DNA of 16,689 nt from CAYMLL01 sp964390645 (GTDB lineage Bacteria > Planctomycetota > UBA8108): the NCBI GenBank assembly GCA_964390645.1, contig CAYMLL010000165.1:1-16689 (forward strand), given 5' to 3'. Below the pieces are notes generated by a model that saw nothing but the letters and a program-made list of their open reading frames with translations, was not told where the DNA came from and did not search any database. Below, one piece after another: positions 7,462 through 16,238 of this stretch (the stretch's first letter is position 1; the number at the start of each line of letters is the position of its first letter). A program made the position numbers and the translations under genes.

Positions 7462-7793
7462 CAGGCTTCTCGCGATCGTCTGCGTGAGCTGCAAAGGCAG
7501 CATTTTGGCACCGGCAAACGGGAATGCAAGCGTATTGGTCACACGACGCGAGCCCGCTGCAGGCGGCGACGAAGAAAGACGGTCCAGGGCGATCGGTGTG
7601 GGCTGATGGCCCCCCGTTATTCGCTTTGCCCGTCCTCCACCCCCACCTACAATGCTCCGCGTAGCGGGACGGCACCGTCAACTTGGCGCCCCCGCGGCGA
7701 GCCGGATGTAGGGTCCGGCTCTCCGCGTAGACCGCGACAAGTTCGAGTCTCACGAGTTTCAGCAGAGTTCGCCAGAGCTACTTTCTCCAGCGC
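7462..7793. other. Divergent intergenic region between serS and the plus-strand cluster
   Basis: This 332-bp stretch holds no convincing gene on either strand. It contains a plausible plus-strand promoter (7626-7653) and a series of short hairpins in the predicted leader: CCGC/GCGG (7657-7667), GACGG/CCGTC (7668-7679), and an 8-bp stem GAGCCGGA/TCCGGCTC with a 7-base loop (7699-7721). CTCCGCGTAG occurs twice (7655-7664 and 7721-7730). I found no clear -10/-35 pair for serS on the minus strand, although its promoter should lie here. Confidence 0.5.
7626..7653 (+). promoter_or_regulatory. Predicted sigma-70-type promoter for the 7794-12002 cluster
   Basis: TTGCCC (-35, 4 of 6 matches) at 7626-7631, a 16-base spacer, and TACAAT (-10, 5 of 6 matches) at 7648-7653. 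Transcription would start near 7660, leaving a leader of about 135 bases before the GTG at 7794. The -10 is good and the -35 is mediocre, so this is a prediction only. Confidence 0.35.
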
Positions 7794-8636
7794 GTGTCGG
7801 CCACCGCACACATGGTCCGACCTCCGCTGCCCAGAACGCCGCTCGGGGAGGACGTCTTGGCACCAGAGAACGATCGAAGCGAGGCTCTCGAGGCGTACCG
7901 CAGCTTCGCCCTCGGAGAAGCGGCGCTCGATCTCCGAAGACCGATCGATAACGACGAAACGATCGCTCGATGGTCCCAATCCCGCGGCGAGACGGCTCCG
8001 ACAGGCGGCAGTCAGACGCTCGACGCACCGACGTTGAAGACACCGGACCGGCTGTCGCTTCCACTCGACGACGAGGCGCCGGCGACCGGGAGCAGTCCGG
8101 TCGAGCGCTTCGGGCCCCTGCTCCAGGCGATGGAGCAGGACCGGCGGGCACCGGCCGGCGCGGTGCTCGACCGATTCCTCCGCAACCTGAACTGCGTACG
8201 CCTGATCACGCAGAACGCACCGTTCCCCGGCGATCGTCGGGGCTGCACCGAGTGGATCGATCTGGCGCTCGATGCGCCGGACTCGCCGGTACAGTTCATC
8301 CCGCTGTCGGTTTTCACGCGGCGCTACTTTCTCGAGGAGCTGCCGAGGGTCGTGGCGGTCGACACCCAGGAGCCGGAATTCGCTCTCGACTCGTTCCACT
8401 ACCATCGTGAAAACGACAAGGCGCTCCACCTGCGTGAGCGGTTTCCGGACCTTGCCTCGACGCCGGTTGGCTTCCAGTACTTCATCGACGCGTACGGCCT
8501 GACCGAGATCGTCATCGCCCGCGAGTCGCTCGGCTGGAGCGAAAGTGTCTTTGCCGCGGCTCTCTTCTGCCGTTACAACGGCATCCCCGACGCGCTGATC
8601 GACGGACTGCCGGTGCCGACGTCCGGCATGCCCTGA
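7794..8636 (+). CDS. Hypothetical protein, function not recognised
   Basis: A 280-residue protein that I cannot assign to a family. Residues 1 to about 105 are charged and rich in Ser, Pro, Ala and Gly. The C-terminal part (about 120-280) looks like a folded soluble domain with many aromatic residues, for example NLNCVRLITQNAPFPGDRRG, QFIPLSVFTRRYFLEELPRV and FQYFIDAYGLTEIVIARE. There is no signal peptide or membrane segment. The start is uncertain. The GTG at 7794 and ATG at 7812 lack a good ribosome-binding site, whereas a TTG at 7857 has GGGGAGG five bases upstream and would give about 259 residues. The codon pattern and the 47-bp spacing to the next gene support a real gene in an operon with the transglutaminase-like lipoprotein. 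Confidence 0.7.
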   Translation: MSATAHMVRPPLPRTPLGEDVLAPENDRSEALEAYRSFALGEAALDLRRPIDNDETIARWSQSRGETAPTGGSQTLDAPTLKTPDRLSLPLDDEAPATGSSPVERFGPLLQAMEQDRRAPAGAVLDRFLRNLNCVRLITQNAPFPGDRRGCTEWIDLALDAPDSPVQFIPLSVFTRRYFLEELPRVVAVDTQEPEFALDSFHYHRENDKALHLRERFPDLASTPVGFQYFIDAYGLTEIVIARESLGWSESVFAAALFCRYNGIPDALIDGLPVPTSGMP

Positions 8637-8683
8637 TTCGCGAGCACGCGTCGCCAGACAACTCCTCACGAGGAGAGAAGCCC

Positions 8684-10201
8684 GTGCCGCCCTGTCGCTC
8701 GATATCCTTCGCGTTGCCGGCCATCGCCTGCGCCGTCGCCTGCGCCATCGGCCTGACAGGATGCGTCTTCGCGTCGCCGCTGGCGCTGCCGGAGGAGGAG
8801 ACGGGCCGCAAGAACGAGTGGTTCCTGGTCTACTTGCAGGGAAAGCCGGCGGGCTACTTCTTCCTGCGTGAGGTCGACCTCGAGGCCGGCGGCGTCGAGA
8901 CGTTTCACCGTATGCGCCTTCGAATCAGCCGCGCGGGCGAGATCACCGAACTGGACACATCGATAACCATCCGCGAGAAATCCAGTGGCGAGATCGTCGA
9001 CTTCATCAGCGTCGAGAAGATGGGAGGCGGAGCACAGGTCAAGCGTGGCAAGGTGAACGGCAGGAGCCTCGAGCTGACGATCGGCAACCCCGGTGACGCA
9101 AGCCCGCGCAAGCTCGTGCAGCCCTTCGATCCACGCGCCGTAGGCCCCCACGCGGTCGACACCATCCTCCGGAACAGGCTCGAGAACCAGGGCGACCGCG
9201 TCGAGGTCATCGTCTTCGCTCCCGACGCGCTCCAGTGCGCCCAGCAAGTCAGCGTCGCCGGGCCGCTGGAGGAGCTCATCCTTCCTGGAGGCGAGAAACG
9301 GACACTGCGACGCGTCGACACCCGGCTCGCGATCCCCCCGGGCATCTCCATGACAACGTGGATCGATCAAGGCGGCGATCTGATCAAGAGCGCCATGCCC
9401 ATCATGGGCCTGGAGGGCGTGCGCACGACCCGAAAGGCCGTGCTCGCCGAGAAGTTCGCGTCGCCGCCGGAAGTCTTCGTCTCCAGCTCGCTCCGGCTCG
9501 CACAGCCCTTGCCGTCCAAACGCGAGGAGATCGTCTACCGGCTACGAGCGAAGAAGACGGCGCCAGAGAGCCTGACGCTGAACGCGACCGACGCTGCCGG
9601 ACACACTCTGCAGAAGCATGCCGTCGACGGCAGCTGGAGAATCCGGGTTCGAACGGTCATTCCGACGAGGCGAATTACACGACCGGTGGCCGCGACCGCC
9701 AGGCTGCGGCCGTTCCTCACAGCCAACGCCTACATCGAGTCGGACGACGAGAAGCTCGCTCACCGCGCTCGGCTCACCGTCGGCTCGGAGACGGACGCAT
9801 GGACGGCAGCGAGGAAGCTGGAGCTCTGGGTTCACGACAATATCCGCACCAAGAACCTCGAGACCGCGTTCGCGACCGCGAGGGAGGTCTTCGAGTCGCG
9901 CGCCGGTGACTGCACCGAGCACTCGGTTCTGCTGGCCGCGATGGCGCGGGCCGTCGGGATTCCCTCGCGCGTCGTCGCCGGGCTGACGTACTACCGCCAG
10001 AGCTTCGTCGGACACATGTGGACCGAGGTCTGGATAGGCGAGTGGGTCGCGCTCGACGCCACTGTCGGAAAGGGACGCGTCGAGGCGGACCACATCGGGT
10101 TCACGACCTCGGCGCTCGGCGAAGCTTCGATCGCCAGCGTCCTGCTCGGCCTGATCCCTGTGCTCTCGGGCGTCGAGATCGACGTCATCGAGTCGCGGTG
10201 A
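8684..10201 (+). CDS. Transglutaminase-like domain lipoprotein
   Basis: A 505-residue predicted lipoprotein. The GTG start at 8684 has GAGGAGA about eight bases upstream. The signal peptide ends in lipobox LTGC (24-27), so Cys27 should be lipidated and the protein anchored in a membrane facing the periplasm. Residues about 45-350 form a beta-rich region of unknown role. The C-terminal transglutaminase-like core has the papain-type triad: Cys410 in RAGDCTEHS, His444 in GHMWTEVW, and Asp458 in VALDAT. The context AMARAVGIPSRVVAGLTYY is typical of this superfamily, whose bacterial members often act as proteases or peptide-bond remodellers. Substrate is unknown. Its stop overlaps the queA start by GTGA, so the two are probably translationally coupled. 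Confidence 0.88.
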   Translation: MPPCRSISFALPAIACAVACAIGLTGCVFASPLALPEEETGRKNEWFLVYLQGKPAGYFFLREVDLEAGGVETFHRMRLRISRAGEITELDTSITIREKSSGEIVDFISVEKMGGGAQVKRGKVNGRSLELTIGNPGDASPRKLVQPFDPRAVGPHAVDTILRNRLENQGDRVEVIVFAPDALQCAQQVSVAGPLEELILPGGEKRTLRRVDTRLAIPPGISMTTWIDQGGDLIKSAMPIMGLEGVRTTRKAVLAEKFASPPEVFVSSSLRLAQPLPSKREEIVYRLRAKKTAPESLTLNATDAAGHTLQKHAVDGSWRIRVRTVIPTRRITRPVAATARLRPFLTANAYIESDDEKLAHRARLTVGSETDAWTAARKLELWVHDNIRTKNLETAFATAREVFESRAGDCTEHSVLLAAMARAVGIPSRVVAGLTYYRQSFVGHMWTEVWIGEWVALDATVGKGRVEADHIGFTTSALGEASIASVLLGLIPVLSGVEIDVIESR

Positions 10202-11271
10202 GAGCGCCACTCGACGAAATCGATCGCTACGACTACGTACTCCCACCGGAGCTCATCGCGCAAGAGCCGACGAATCGGCGGGACCGCTCGCGCCTCCTGG
10301 TCCTGGACCGACGCGACGGGAGCGTGGCACATCGCCGATTCACCGACATCGTCGACATCCTCGACTCCGGAGATCTGCTCGTCATCAACGACACGCGCGT
10401 CGTTCCGGCGCGACTGCGAGCACGGAGGAGATCGGGCGGCGGGGTCGAGGTTTTCCTCGTCGAGGCCGACGACGACACAAGCGAGTGGACCGTGCTCTGG
10501 CGGCCCGGAAAGGCCTTTCATCCCGGTGAGGAGATCTTCCTCGAGGAAGCCCGAAACGTGTCCGCCAGGCCTCTTCGCCGCAAGGGCAAGCTCTTCGTGG
10601 TCGCGTTCGATCGCGACGGACGACGGATGACACCTCGCGAAGTGATCGCCCTCGGCGAGGAGATCGGCGAGACTCCGCTGCCACCGTACATCCGCCGGTC
10701 CAGAGGCGAAGGCCGACGTCCTGACGATCGCAGCCGCTATCAGACCGTCTACGCGAGAGATCCCGGCTCCATCGCCGCGCCGACCGCCGGCCTCCACTTC
10801 ACCGACGAGCTTCTCGAGAGGCTCGCGGCGAAGGGTGTCAAGCGGGCCGCGGTGACGCTGCACGTCGGCGTGGACACGTTCAAGCCACTCGACGACGAGA
10901 CGATGCGAACGGGAAAGCTCCACGGAGAACGCGTCCGCATCGAAAGCGACACCGTGCTCGAGCTCGCGAACGCACGACACCGGGGACGACGCACGGTCGC
11001 CGTCGGTACGACCACTGCACGCACCCTGGAGAGCTTCGCAGCTGCGGACCGTCCCGCGTCTTACAACGAACGCACGCAGCTGTTCATCCGTCCACCGCAC
11101 GAGTTCCGCCAGGTCGACGCGCTGATCACCAACTTCCATCTTCCGCGCAGCAGCCTCCTGATGATGGTCAGCGCGATGGTCGGTCGGGAGCGGCTGCTCG
11201 AGGTCTACCGCGAGGCGGTCGAGCGAAAGTATCGCTTCTTCAGCTACGGTGATGCGATGATCATCCTGTGA
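10198..11271 (+). CDS. queA: S-adenosylmethionine:tRNA ribosyltransferase-isomerase
   Basis: A 357-residue enzyme that transfers and isomerises the ribosyl group of SAM onto preQ1 at the wobble position of GUN-anticodon tRNAs, giving epoxyqueuosine. The GTG at 10198 overlaps the preceding stop in GTGA and opens into DRYDYVLPPELIAQEP, the usual QueA N-terminus. Further motifs are DLLVINDTRVVPARL, YQTVYARDPGSIAAPTAGLHF, VTLHVGVDTFKPL, VAVGTTTARTLES, VDALITNFHLPRSSLLMMVSA and the C-terminal YRFFSYGDAMIIL. Length is normal. No other queuosine genes are in the window. The upstream frame remains open for 60 codons inside the lipoprotein gene but is a shadow. Confidence 0.97.
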   Translation: MRAPLDEIDRYDYVLPPELIAQEPTNRRDRSRLLVLDRRDGSVAHRRFTDIVDILDSGDLLVINDTRVVPARLRARRRSGGGVEVFLVEADDDTSEWTVLWRPGKAFHPGEEIFLEEARNVSARPLRRKGKLFVVAFDRDGRRMTPREVIALGEEIGETPLPPYIRRSRGEGRRPDDRSRYQTVYARDPGSIAAPTAGLHFTDELLERLAAKGVKRAAVTLHVGVDTFKPLDDETMRTGKLHGERVRIESDTVLELANARHRGRRTVAVGTTTARTLESFAAADRPASYNERTQLFIRPPHEFRQVDALITNFHLPRSSLLMMVSAMVGRERLLEVYREAVERKYRFFSYGDAMIIL

Positions 11272-12002
11272 CGATGTCGCACGACGACCCGGAAAACCAT
11301 GGGACTGCTTTCGGCGCGGGTGCAGAGCTCGTCTGCTGGTACTGCGACCGACGATTCAGCGCCGACCACGCGCTGCGGGACGGTATTCTCAGATCTCGCG
11401 ACGATCGCCACGGCGGTCCCTACCGGCTCTACATCTGCACGATCTGCAACCGGCAGAACCACTGCGAGAAGACGAGGAAGGGCCGCTGGTTCAGCTCGCC
11501 CGGGTTCCAGCCGAATCTCCTCGACTACGTGCTGGGAAGCGTCATCGAGCAGCCGAGAGACTTTCTCAAGGCGGCGTCCTGGTTGAAGGAGCACGAGGAG
11601 CGCCGACGCTACTTCTTCGAGCGCGACGGCGACCCTCGATACAGCACCGTTGGCTGGCTGCGTCGACTCCTGCCGCGGGGCGGTCACGACGAGCAGCCGA
11701 AGAGCCGTGCCAGACAACGCGTCGACGAGCACCCCCGAACGCACCGACGGCCCGGGGACGGGAAACGGACCGCGCCACCGCCGGCGCGACCTCGACCGAC
11801 AATCCTCAGCCCGTGGGACATCCTGGGAGTGGATCGCCAGGCGTCAGACGAGGAGGTCCGACGCGCCTTTCATCGTCTCGCGGTGCAGTACCACCCCGAC
11901 AAGGTCCACCACCTGGGCGAGGAGTTCCAGAAAACCGCTCACGAGAAGTTCACCGAGCTGAAGAGCGCTTACGACAGGCTTGTACGGAGCCGAGGGGACT
12001 GA
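11268..12002 (+). CDS. Zinc-ribbon and J-domain fusion protein
   Basis: A 244-residue soluble protein. The N-terminus has a probable zinc-binding unit, CWYC (23-26) and CTIC (57-60), with another Cys at 66. A helical middle region (about 82-120) and a basic Pro/Arg-rich linker (about 137-178) lead to a C-terminal J domain (181-240). The J domain carries the essential HPD at 209-211 (AVQYHPDK) and a C-terminal helix KFTELKSAYDRL, so it should be able to stimulate a DnaK-type Hsp70. It is not a canonical DnaJ: the G/F region, four-repeat zinc finger and substrate domain are absent. The GTG at 11268 overlaps the queA stop by GTGA; an ATG two codons later (11274) is an alternative. The client is unknown. 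Confidence 0.88.
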   Translation: MTMSHDDPENHGTAFGAGAELVCWYCDRRFSADHALRDGILRSRDDRHGGPYRLYICTICNRQNHCEKTRKGRWFSSPGFQPNLLDYVLGSVIEQPRDFLKAASWLKEHEERRRYFFERDGDPRYSTVGWLRRLLPRGGHDEQPKSRARQRVDEHPRTHRRPGDGKRTAPPPARPRPTILSPWDILGVDRQASDEEVRRAFHRLAVQYHPDKVHHLGEEFQKTAHEKFTELKSAYDRLVRSRGD

Positions 12003-12189
12003 GCGACACCTTGCGTTCGGAAGTCCCGCACGAGGCCGGCTCCGGCCGGCGTCCATGCCGTACGCCGAGGAGGTCGGGTCGATTCCTGCGACGATCTGTC
12101 CCGACGTGGAATCTGGCAAACGCGCCCCCCGCGTCGTATCTTGGCCTGCTGCGGTCCCCCTCTCTCTGATCAGGAGAACTCGAAGAACC
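12003..12189 (+). other. Intergenic region upstream of malate dehydrogenase
   Basis: No gene is supported in this 187-bp gap. A GC-rich self-complementary stretch (GGCCGG/CCGGCC) lies near 12033-12050. A possible -10-like TATCTT is at 12137-12142 but without a convincing -35. AGGAGA (12171-12176) lies 13 bases before the mdh ATG. Confidence 0.4.
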
Positions 12190-13163
<974 letters not shown>

Positions 13164-13167
<4 letters not shown>

Positions 13168-14171
13168 TCCAGTTTCTCGGCCTGGCGTTCTCCGAGGACG
13201 AGGTCAGGGTCGCCAGCCTCGGGCGCGACCTTTGCGGCACCGTACGCGCCTCCACCCGCATCGCCAACGTCCACACCGATGAGTCGGGGGGACCCTCGAG
13301 AGAAGGCCGGCGACATTCTCGGGTTGTTCCTGCGGAGTGGGTACGCGCCGCCGGCTTCGCGCTCGGCGAAGCCTACGTCGCGATGCCCCCGAAGGAGCGC
13401 AAGATCTGGGGTATCGGTCTCACCGGTCCTGCCGGGTGGATAGCCCTCGACCTCGACTTCACACCACTCGCTGATCTCCGCCTGGTGCCGGCCAGGGACG
13501 TGTTAGCCGACTTCTCCTCCTGGCTCGAAGCCCACCCGCGCCTCCGCAACCGCATCGGCACGGTGCTCTCTCCGAAGGACTACTTTCGCTTCGTCATCAG
13601 TCGAGGGCTCGCGACCGACGTGACGACCGTCTCCGCAATCAACGCCTGCTCCGACGACTCGTGCGACTGGAACGTCGACGCGCTCGCGGCGCAGTCGATC
13701 GAACGCACGTGGCTGCCTCCGGTCTTCGACTCCACGGCGACAACCGGTCGACTCGACGAGGAAGGTATGCGGCAGACGGGGCTCCCGGGGAGCCTCTGGA
13801 TCGTCGCGGGTGGGCTCCCTGACGCTTGCCGCGGCATCGACGCCGGCAACCTCGAACGCGGCGTCCTCTGGACGCCCACGGGAAACGAACCACCGACCTT
13901 CGGGCTCGGTGACACTCCATTCGGTACGTCCGCGACCCGGACCGCGCCTCAGGGATGGCGGCTCGTTCGCGCGCCAATCCGTGGTCACGCGCATCTCGTT
14001 CGAGAGGACTACATCGACAACGACGGCGCGCGGCGAGAGCTCGAGAAGTGGGGCCACACGGTCGAGAGCACCATCGAGAATCCCGGCACAGCGGAGCTCG
14101 GCGCAGCGGCGGTCGCCGCCGTCGGCTCGAACCTGGTCAGGTCGTGGGACTGGTTCTACCGACGACGCTGA
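13164..14171 (+). CDS. Short, degenerate FGGY carbohydrate-kinase-like protein
   Basis: A 335-residue protein whose layout follows the N-terminal half of FGGY sugar kinases such as xylulokinase. FLGLAFSEDEVRVASL is in the place of the first phosphate-binding strand. IWGIGLTGPAGWIALD (81-96) matches the xGxSGQMHGxxxLD motif. SPKDYFRFVIS (136-146), ATDVTTVSA (150-158) and CDWNVDAL (167-174) match the P-DYL, TD-S-AS and W blocks. GSLWIVAGGLPDACRGIDAG (209-228) matches the GGGDNAAGA block, with Asp220 at the catalytic-base position. The C-terminal domain with the ATP-binding Gly-rich motif is missing (usual length about 480-500), and the first ATP loop is degraded. ATP-dependent kinase activity is therefore doubtful. 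The GTG at 13164 overlaps the mdh stop (GTGA), and the 3' end overlaps mqnA by 16 bp. The assignment rests on motif spacing and is moderately sure. Confidence 0.65.
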
Positions 14172-15070
14172 CCCTTTTCATCTCCGGCACGTGCATCGAG
14201 AAATCTCATCGCGTCGCCGTCAAGATCGAGAAGCCCGGCCGCTCTCAACCTCTCGAAGTAGAGCGCCATCGCCGCGCGCTTCTCCTCGCAGAGATCGTAC
14301 TGGATGATCCGGTTGAGATAGTGAATCGCCTCGCCGGCAGCGAAACCCTGCGGCAGATCACAGCCCCGAACGATGTCGTCGATGTGCCTCACGCCGTCGT
14401 CGCGCGCCTGCCCGAGTCTCTCGACCAGGGTCCTCGCCGAGTCGGCCTCGAGCGCCGCGGGACGGCAGACCCAGAAGGCGTAGACGAACGGCAGGCCCGT
14501 CCACCGTGTCCACTCGGTTCCGAGGTCAACGTTGCGCCAGCCCTCGTAGAGACCGTGTCGCAGCGCCGCGTCTCCGATCAAGAGCGCCCCGTCGATATCC
14601 GGTCCGGGCCGGTCGTCCCCCGACAGGACCGCATGGAGCGTGCCCGGGTCGAGGTTGACGAACTCGGGCTCGCCTCCCCACCGCTCGCGGAAGAGCAGCC
14701 GCGTCAACAGCGCCGAGGTACGCGAGCACGTGTCGAGACCGACGCGTCGGACGGACTCGAGCGAGTCACGGAAGTAGAGCCGGATGCTGCGCACGCCGCC
14801 GTAGCTCGAGATGCCGATCCCCGGAACGATCGCGTAGTCGGAACGATCGGCGTAGGCGACAACCGGGATCAACGCGACATCGAGCTCACCGTCATCGAGC
14901 ATGCTGGCCAGCCGACTCGGGACATGATACGAGAGCTCGATCCTGTCGGGCTCGCGATCGAGCCCCCAGAGGAGAGGAAGCGAGTTGAGGTAGTCGATTC
15001 CGCCGACTCGCAGGATGCGAGTGGCAGAGCTGCCGGATTCGGTCACGACGAGCTCGGAGGATTTCGACAT
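14156..15070 (-). CDS. mqnA: Chorismate dehydratase, futalosine menaquinone pathway
   Basis: A 304-residue cytoplasmic enzyme that dehydrates chorismate to 3-[(1-carboxyvinyl)oxy]benzoate, the first step of the futalosine route to menaquinone. RVGGIDYLNSLPLLWGL (21-37) is the hallmark N-terminus. DTCSRTSALLTRLLF (113-127), LIGDAAL (164-170) and DLGTEWTRWTGLPFVYAFW (182-200) complete the MqnA pattern on a periplasmic-binding-protein-like fold. The ATG at 15070 has GAGG six bases upstream; an open extension to 15172 crosses the promoter and is rejected. It is convergent with the FGGY-like gene and overlaps its end by 16 bp. Other mqn genes are not in the window. Confidence 0.93.
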   Translation of the reverse strand: MSKSSELVVTESGSSATRILRVGGIDYLNSLPLLWGLDREPDRIELSYHVPSRLASMLDDGELDVALIPVVAYADRSDYAIVPGIGISSYGGVRSIRLYFRDSLESVRRVGLDTCSRTSALLTRLLFRERWGGEPEFVNLDPGTLHAVLSGDDRPGPDIDGALLIGDAALRHGLYEGWRNVDLGTEWTRWTGLPFVYAFWVCRPAALEADSARTLVERLGQARDDGVRHIDDIVRGCDLPQGFAAGEAIHYLNRIIQYDLCEEKRAAMALYFERLRAAGLLDLDGDAMRFLDARAGDEKGQRRR

Positions 15071-15143
15071 GAGAGGCCTCGAAGATCTCGTATCGCTCGC
15101 TCTCCGGAACCCACATGAAGACTGCGAGATGAACGACCGCGGG

Positions 15144-15172
15144 ATTATAGAGACACCTGACGCGGTTGACAA
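15144..15172 (-). promoter_or_regulatory. Strong sigma-70-type promoter for mqnA
   Basis: Read on the minus strand: TTGTCA (-35, 5 of 6) at 15172-15167, a 17-base spacer, and a perfect TATAAT (-10) at 15149-15144. Transcription would start near 15137, about 67 bases before the mqnA ATG. The plus strand carries a perfect TTGACA at 15166-15171 that overlaps this -35, but no good -10 follows it at the usual spacing. Confidence 0.75.
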
Positions 15173-15192
15173 GGAACGTGACGAGATGCAGC

Positions 15193-15939
15193 ATGGCCGC
15201 GCTTCCGATTCTCCGAACGAGTGCGCGAGAGATGCTCAGCCGACAACGACGCCGGAGAATCCGCAACCTCCTGCTCGGCCTTCTCGGACCGCCGCTGACA
15301 CGAGCCTGGGCCGGCAGCCTGCGCCTGCGACTCATGTCGGACTTCGAGACGGAGAGCGGCCGCGTGCGCATCCCCGACGGCATCGCTCTGGTCTGGCACC
15401 AGCGGCTCTTCACGCTGGCGAGCAGCTTCCCGCACTCCGGCTTCAAGACGCTCGTCAGCGAGCACGCCGACGGCGAGATGCTCGCCCGCGTGCTCGCCGG
15501 CCTCGGTCTCGAGCCGATTCGCGGCTCGAGCACTCGCGGCGGCTCCAGGGCCGTGCTCGAGCTGATGAGATCCGGCGAAGGTCCCGTTCGCATCGCCATC
15601 ACACCGGACGGCCCCCGGGGGCCGGCCCGGGAGCTGCAACGGGGCGCGATCTTCCTGGCCTCGCGAACCGGCCTGCCCATCTACCTCGTCGCCGTCGGCC
15701 TCGCGAAGGCCTGGAAGCTGCGCACGTGGGACGAGTTCCTGTTGCCGAGACCCTTCTCCCGGGCGCTCCTGCGCACGGACGGTCCGTTCCGCGTGCCCCC
15801 GGACCTCGCCCGCGACGGTCTCGAGGTGGAGCGCCGAAAGCTCGAGGCGAAGATGCTCGCGCTGACCGACGACACCGATGCACGATTCGAGGACCTCTAC
15901 GCCGCAGCCGCACGCTTTCGCGGGTTCGTCGAGACGTGA
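15193..15939 (+). CDS. DUF374-family lysophospholipid-type acyltransferase
   Basis: A protein of about 248 residues in the DUF374 family, related to the lysophospholipid and lipid A acyltransferases. A basic N-terminus (14-23) and a hydrophobic patch (25-38) suggest peripheral or single-pass membrane attachment. The family blocks are ALVWHQRLF (65-73, the counterpart of the HX4D-like block), VSEHADGEMLARVLAGLGL (88-106), RGSSTRGGSRA (110-120) and ITPDGPRGPARELQRGAI (136-153). The acyl donor and acceptor are unknown. The start is uncertain: ATG 15193 has only GAG seven bases upstream, ATG 15232 would give 235 residues, and earlier GTG or TTG codons fall within the shared promoter region. It is divergent from mqnA. 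Confidence 0.85.
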   Translation: MAALPILRTSAREMLSRQRRRRIRNLLLGLLGPPLTRAWAGSLRLRLMSDFETESGRVRIPDGIALVWHQRLFTLASSFPHSGFKTLVSEHADGEMLARVLAGLGLEPIRGSSTRGGSRAVLELMRSGEGPVRIAITPDGPRGPARELQRGAIFLASRTGLPIYLVAVGLAKAWKLRTWDEFLLPRPFSRALLRTDGPFRVPPDLARDGLEVERRKLEAKMLALTDDTDARFEDLYAAAARFRGFVET

Positions 15940-16238
15940 CCTCGCGTCTTGCCATGCCCCGCAGAGGCCGGACGGACGCCGAGGGGGCGTTTCGCGGCGG
16001 GATCTCCTTCTCGACGGACTCTCGGCGTGGGCGGGTTGGGGCCCCCCCCGGGCCGGGCGAAAAAACCCCGGGTGCCGGGTAACGGGGCGAGGTTCGGGCG
16101 AGGGGTGGCGGGGGGGCCGCCCCCCCCCCCGCCCGGGGGGGGGGGCCGCGCCCCCCCCCCCCCCGGGCAGGTCCTAAAATCCCCTGGTTCCCGGATAACG
16201 TCTCGAGTTCCGGGAGATCGTTCCGAGAGACGATCGCC
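15940..16238. other. Non-coding stretch with long G/C homopolymers, possibly low-quality sequence
   Basis: No gene is supported. From about 16041 the sequence changes character: C8 (16042-16049), A6 (16060-16065), G7 (16110-16116), C11 (16120-16130), G11 (16135-16145) and C14 (16151-16164). C11 and G11 face each other across GCCC and could form a strong hairpin. Nothing similar occurs elsewhere in the window. It may be a real terminator-like or G-rich structure, but the mixture of overlong runs looks more like a sequencing or assembly error. A start of a gene after DUF374 could be hidden here. Just before the next gene, GATCGT/ACGATC (16216-16235) forms a hairpin whose loop carries a purine-rich ribosome-binding site. 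Confidence 0.6.

Noticed and set aside
7730..7760. tRNA-like T-loop sequence GTTCGAGTC near 7741
   Set aside because: The five bases on either side do not pair as a T stem, and no acceptor, D or anticodon arms could be fitted around it.
11980..12189. In-frame upstream extension of malate dehydrogenase
   Set aside because: The extra 70 residues lack MDH similarity. The ATG at 12190 starts exactly at the family N-terminus and follows an AGGAGA.
15166..15192. TTG or GTG start for the DUF374 gene at 15166 or 15178
   Set aside because: These codons lie in the divergent -35 region, have no properly spaced ribosome-binding site, and the added residues are not family-like.
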